Positions 63,059 through 64,000 of a stretch of 64,000 nucleotides of DNA are shown here, piece by piece (positions within the stretch are counted from its first letter, which is position 1; each line of letters begins with the position of its first letter). Where the stretch lies: the NCBI RefSeq assembly GCF_014649815.1, contig NZ_BMTT01000019.1, forward strand, positions 1 through 64,000, in the 5' to 3' direction. The stretch is from Streptomyces mutabilis. Its GTDB lineage: Bacteria; Actinomycetota; Actinomycetes; Streptomycetales; Streptomycetaceae. The notes beneath the pieces are model-generated. The model did no database searches and was not told where the DNA came from. It saw only the letters and a program-made list of their open reading frames with translations. Both the position numbers and the translations under genes were made by a program.

Positions 63059-63781
63059 TCACCGGGGGCCGGGTGGGCCATTCCTTTTCTCGGCCCCGCC
63101 GTCCTCGGTTTCGCGGACGAGGACGGCGAACGGCCCCTCCAGCGCCGCCCACTGGAGCAGCATGATGGTCTTCGCGTCGGCGATCTCGCCGGTTCGGATC
63201 ATCTCCAGGGCCTGGCGGAAGGGCAGCTCGAGGGTCTCGATGTCCTCGCCCTCCTCGTCCAGTCCGCCGCCCTCGTGGGTGCGGGTGGCGGGACCGTAGG
63301 CGGCGGCGTAGAAGCTCACGCGCTCGGTGACCGAACCGGGGCTCATGTAGACGTCGAAGACGTGCCGGACCTCGCCGACGGTGTGCCCGGTCTCCTCCAC
63401 GACCTCGCGCCGCACCGCGACCTCGGGGTGCTCGTCCTCGTCGTCGAGCAGACCGCCAGGGGTCTCGATCAGCATGCCGTCGGGGTGACCGTTGACGTAG
63501 ACGGGGAGGCGGAACTGCCGGGTGAGGAGGACGGTTTCGCGTGCGGTGTCGTAGAGCAGCACGGTGGCGCCGTTGCCGCGATCGTGGGTCTCGCGTTCCT
63601 GGGTGCTCCAGGTGCCGTCGGCGCGCTGGAAGGCGAAGGTCGTGGTGCGTTCGACGTACCAGTGGCTGGAGAGGAGCCGTACGTCCGTGATCTTTACCCG
63701 GGGGTTGCCGGTCAGGTCCTGGCCTGCCCGGTCGAGTCCGGTGCGGCCCCGCCGGTCCGGGGTGTCGATACCGGCGGTCAT
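63059..63781 (-). CDS. Nudix hydrolase (NudK/ADP-ribose pyrophosphatase type)
   Basis: A 240-residue Nudix protein. The box lies at about residues 109-132 with GGLLDD...REVVEETG; it seems two residues longer than the 23-residue standard. The preceding DVRLLSSHWYVERTTTF and the long C-terminus suit the GDP-mannose/ADP-sugar group. The first 25 residues look dispensable, and the true start may be later. Terminator on the right separates it from the partial gene. Confidence 0.88.
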   Translation of the reverse strand: MTAGIDTPDRRGRTGLDRAGQDLTGNPRVKITDVRLLSSHWYVERTTTFAFQRADGTWSTQERETHDRGNGATVLLYDTARETVLLTRQFRLPVYVNGHPDGMLIETPGGLLDDEDEHPEVAVRREVVEETGHTVGEVRHVFDVYMSPGSVTERVSFYAAAYGPATRTHEGGGLDEEGEDIETLELPFRQALEMIRTGEIADAKTIMLLQWAALEGPFAVLVRETEDGGAEKRNGPPGPR

Positions 63782-63874
63782 CGGCGGCCGTCCGGGCGTA
63801 CGGGCTGGGGCGAAATGGTCATGTCCGCTTCTATCACGTCACACGGTGGGCGCGTGCGCGCGGGAGCGGCCGCC

Positions 63875-63922
63875 GGCGCCTCGCGCGGCGGGCGGTCGTG
63901 CGGGACCGCCGCGCGAGGCGCC
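63875..63922 (-). terminator. 17-bp-stem terminator
   Basis: GGCGCCTCGCGCGGCGG pairs exactly with its complement across a 14-nt loop, 5 bp beyond the stop of the leftward gene that enters from the right edge. Confidence 0.85.
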
Positions 63923-63927
63923 CGTTC

Positions 63928-64000
63928 TCATCCGGACAGCTCCTTGGTGATGCGGTCCAGCATGAACGCCGAGGATTCGCGGGCGCGTTCCTCCCAGGCG
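63928..64000 (-). CDS. 3' end of an unknown gene entering from the right
   Basis: The last 24 residues of a leftward gene (ending RESSAFMLDRITKELSG) are visible before the stop at 63928-63930. The terminator right after it supports a real gene end. Nothing can be said about function. Confidence 0.6.
   Translation of the reverse strand, partial: AWEERARESSAFMLDRITKELSG

Overview
The window reads as a piece of a Streptomyces (or very close actinomycete) chromosome. G+C and third-position G/C are very high, GTG and TTG starts are frequent, and the gene types fit: LacI/GntR sugar regulons, monomeric isocitrate dehydrogenase, a GAF-SpoIIE-HATPase phosphatase, a DUF5302 protein and a LuxR-type ATPase regulator. 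From memory, the order iol genes / CHAT-sigma genes / isocitrate dehydrogenase / alpha-glucoside transport resembles the S. coelicolor SCO6970-SCO7014 region. I could not check this by alignment.

Left edge (1-5.0 kb): the end of a nonribosomal-peptide-type cluster. A condensation-domain NRPS starts with TTG and runs leftward off the window. Divergent from it is a compact operon for a stand-alone adenylating enzyme, a carrier protein, an MbtH-like protein, an unrecognised protein carrying a TTA (bldA) codon and a DUF6875-like protein. A strong hairpin closes this block. Housekeeping genes follow (DUF5302, DEAD-box helicase, DHFR-fold reductase).

7.9-13.4 kb: a trans-4-hydroxyproline catabolic locus with a GntR regulator, 4-Hyp epimerase, pyrroline-4-hydroxy-2-carboxylate deaminase and a three-subunit D-hydroxyproline dehydrogenase. 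The two ends share a GTGACATTG motif. 13.5-17.1 kb: a De Ley-Doudoroff-type D-galactonate operon (dehydratase, PfkB-type KDGal kinase, KDPGal aldolase, GntR/FadR regulator). 18.3-24.5 kb: a LacI-controlled alpha-glucoside ABC importer with a GH13 alpha-glucosidase, ended by a perfect 34-bp palindromic terminator.

24.6-34.6 kb: single genes, namely a SpoIIE phosphatase, an ABC exporter, an LPG-synthase-like flippase, a GNAT acetyltransferase, an MscS channel, NADP isocitrate dehydrogenase and an N-formylglutamate amidohydrolase. A decayed P450 gene follows.

35.4-44.3 kb: the most interesting block. A cytosolic subtilisin (S8), an ECF-like sigma factor and a small acidic protein are co-transcribed. 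They are divergent from a large TPR-CHAT (caspase-like) protease across a 147-bp gap that holds an 8-13-8 inverted repeat. This looks like a protease-to-sigma-factor signalling or conflict system, conceptually similar to the TPR-CHAT/sigma modules of type III-E CRISPR but without CRISPR. Next to it lie a LuxR-type ATPase regulator and a metzincin-like protein whose catalytic Glu is Gln.

44.3-47.6 kb: a decay zone around tRNA-Pro(GGG), with Hsp70/OmpA-like, RraA-type aldolase and PIG-L-type hydratase remnants and one intact BASS transporter. 47.7-62.4 kb: a complete-looking myo-inositol utilisation region with two operons reading right (Gfo/Idh, PhyH, SDR, Gfo/Idh; and iolC, Cgl0159-type aldolase, iolB, iolD, iolR-like gntR). 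One operon reads left (inosose dehydratase-like isomerase, ABC ATPase, permease, binding protein). TGTCAA/TTGACA operator-like repeats sit at both promoter regions. The window ends with a methyltransferase, a Nudix hydrolase, a 17-bp-stem terminator and the 3' end of an unknown gene.
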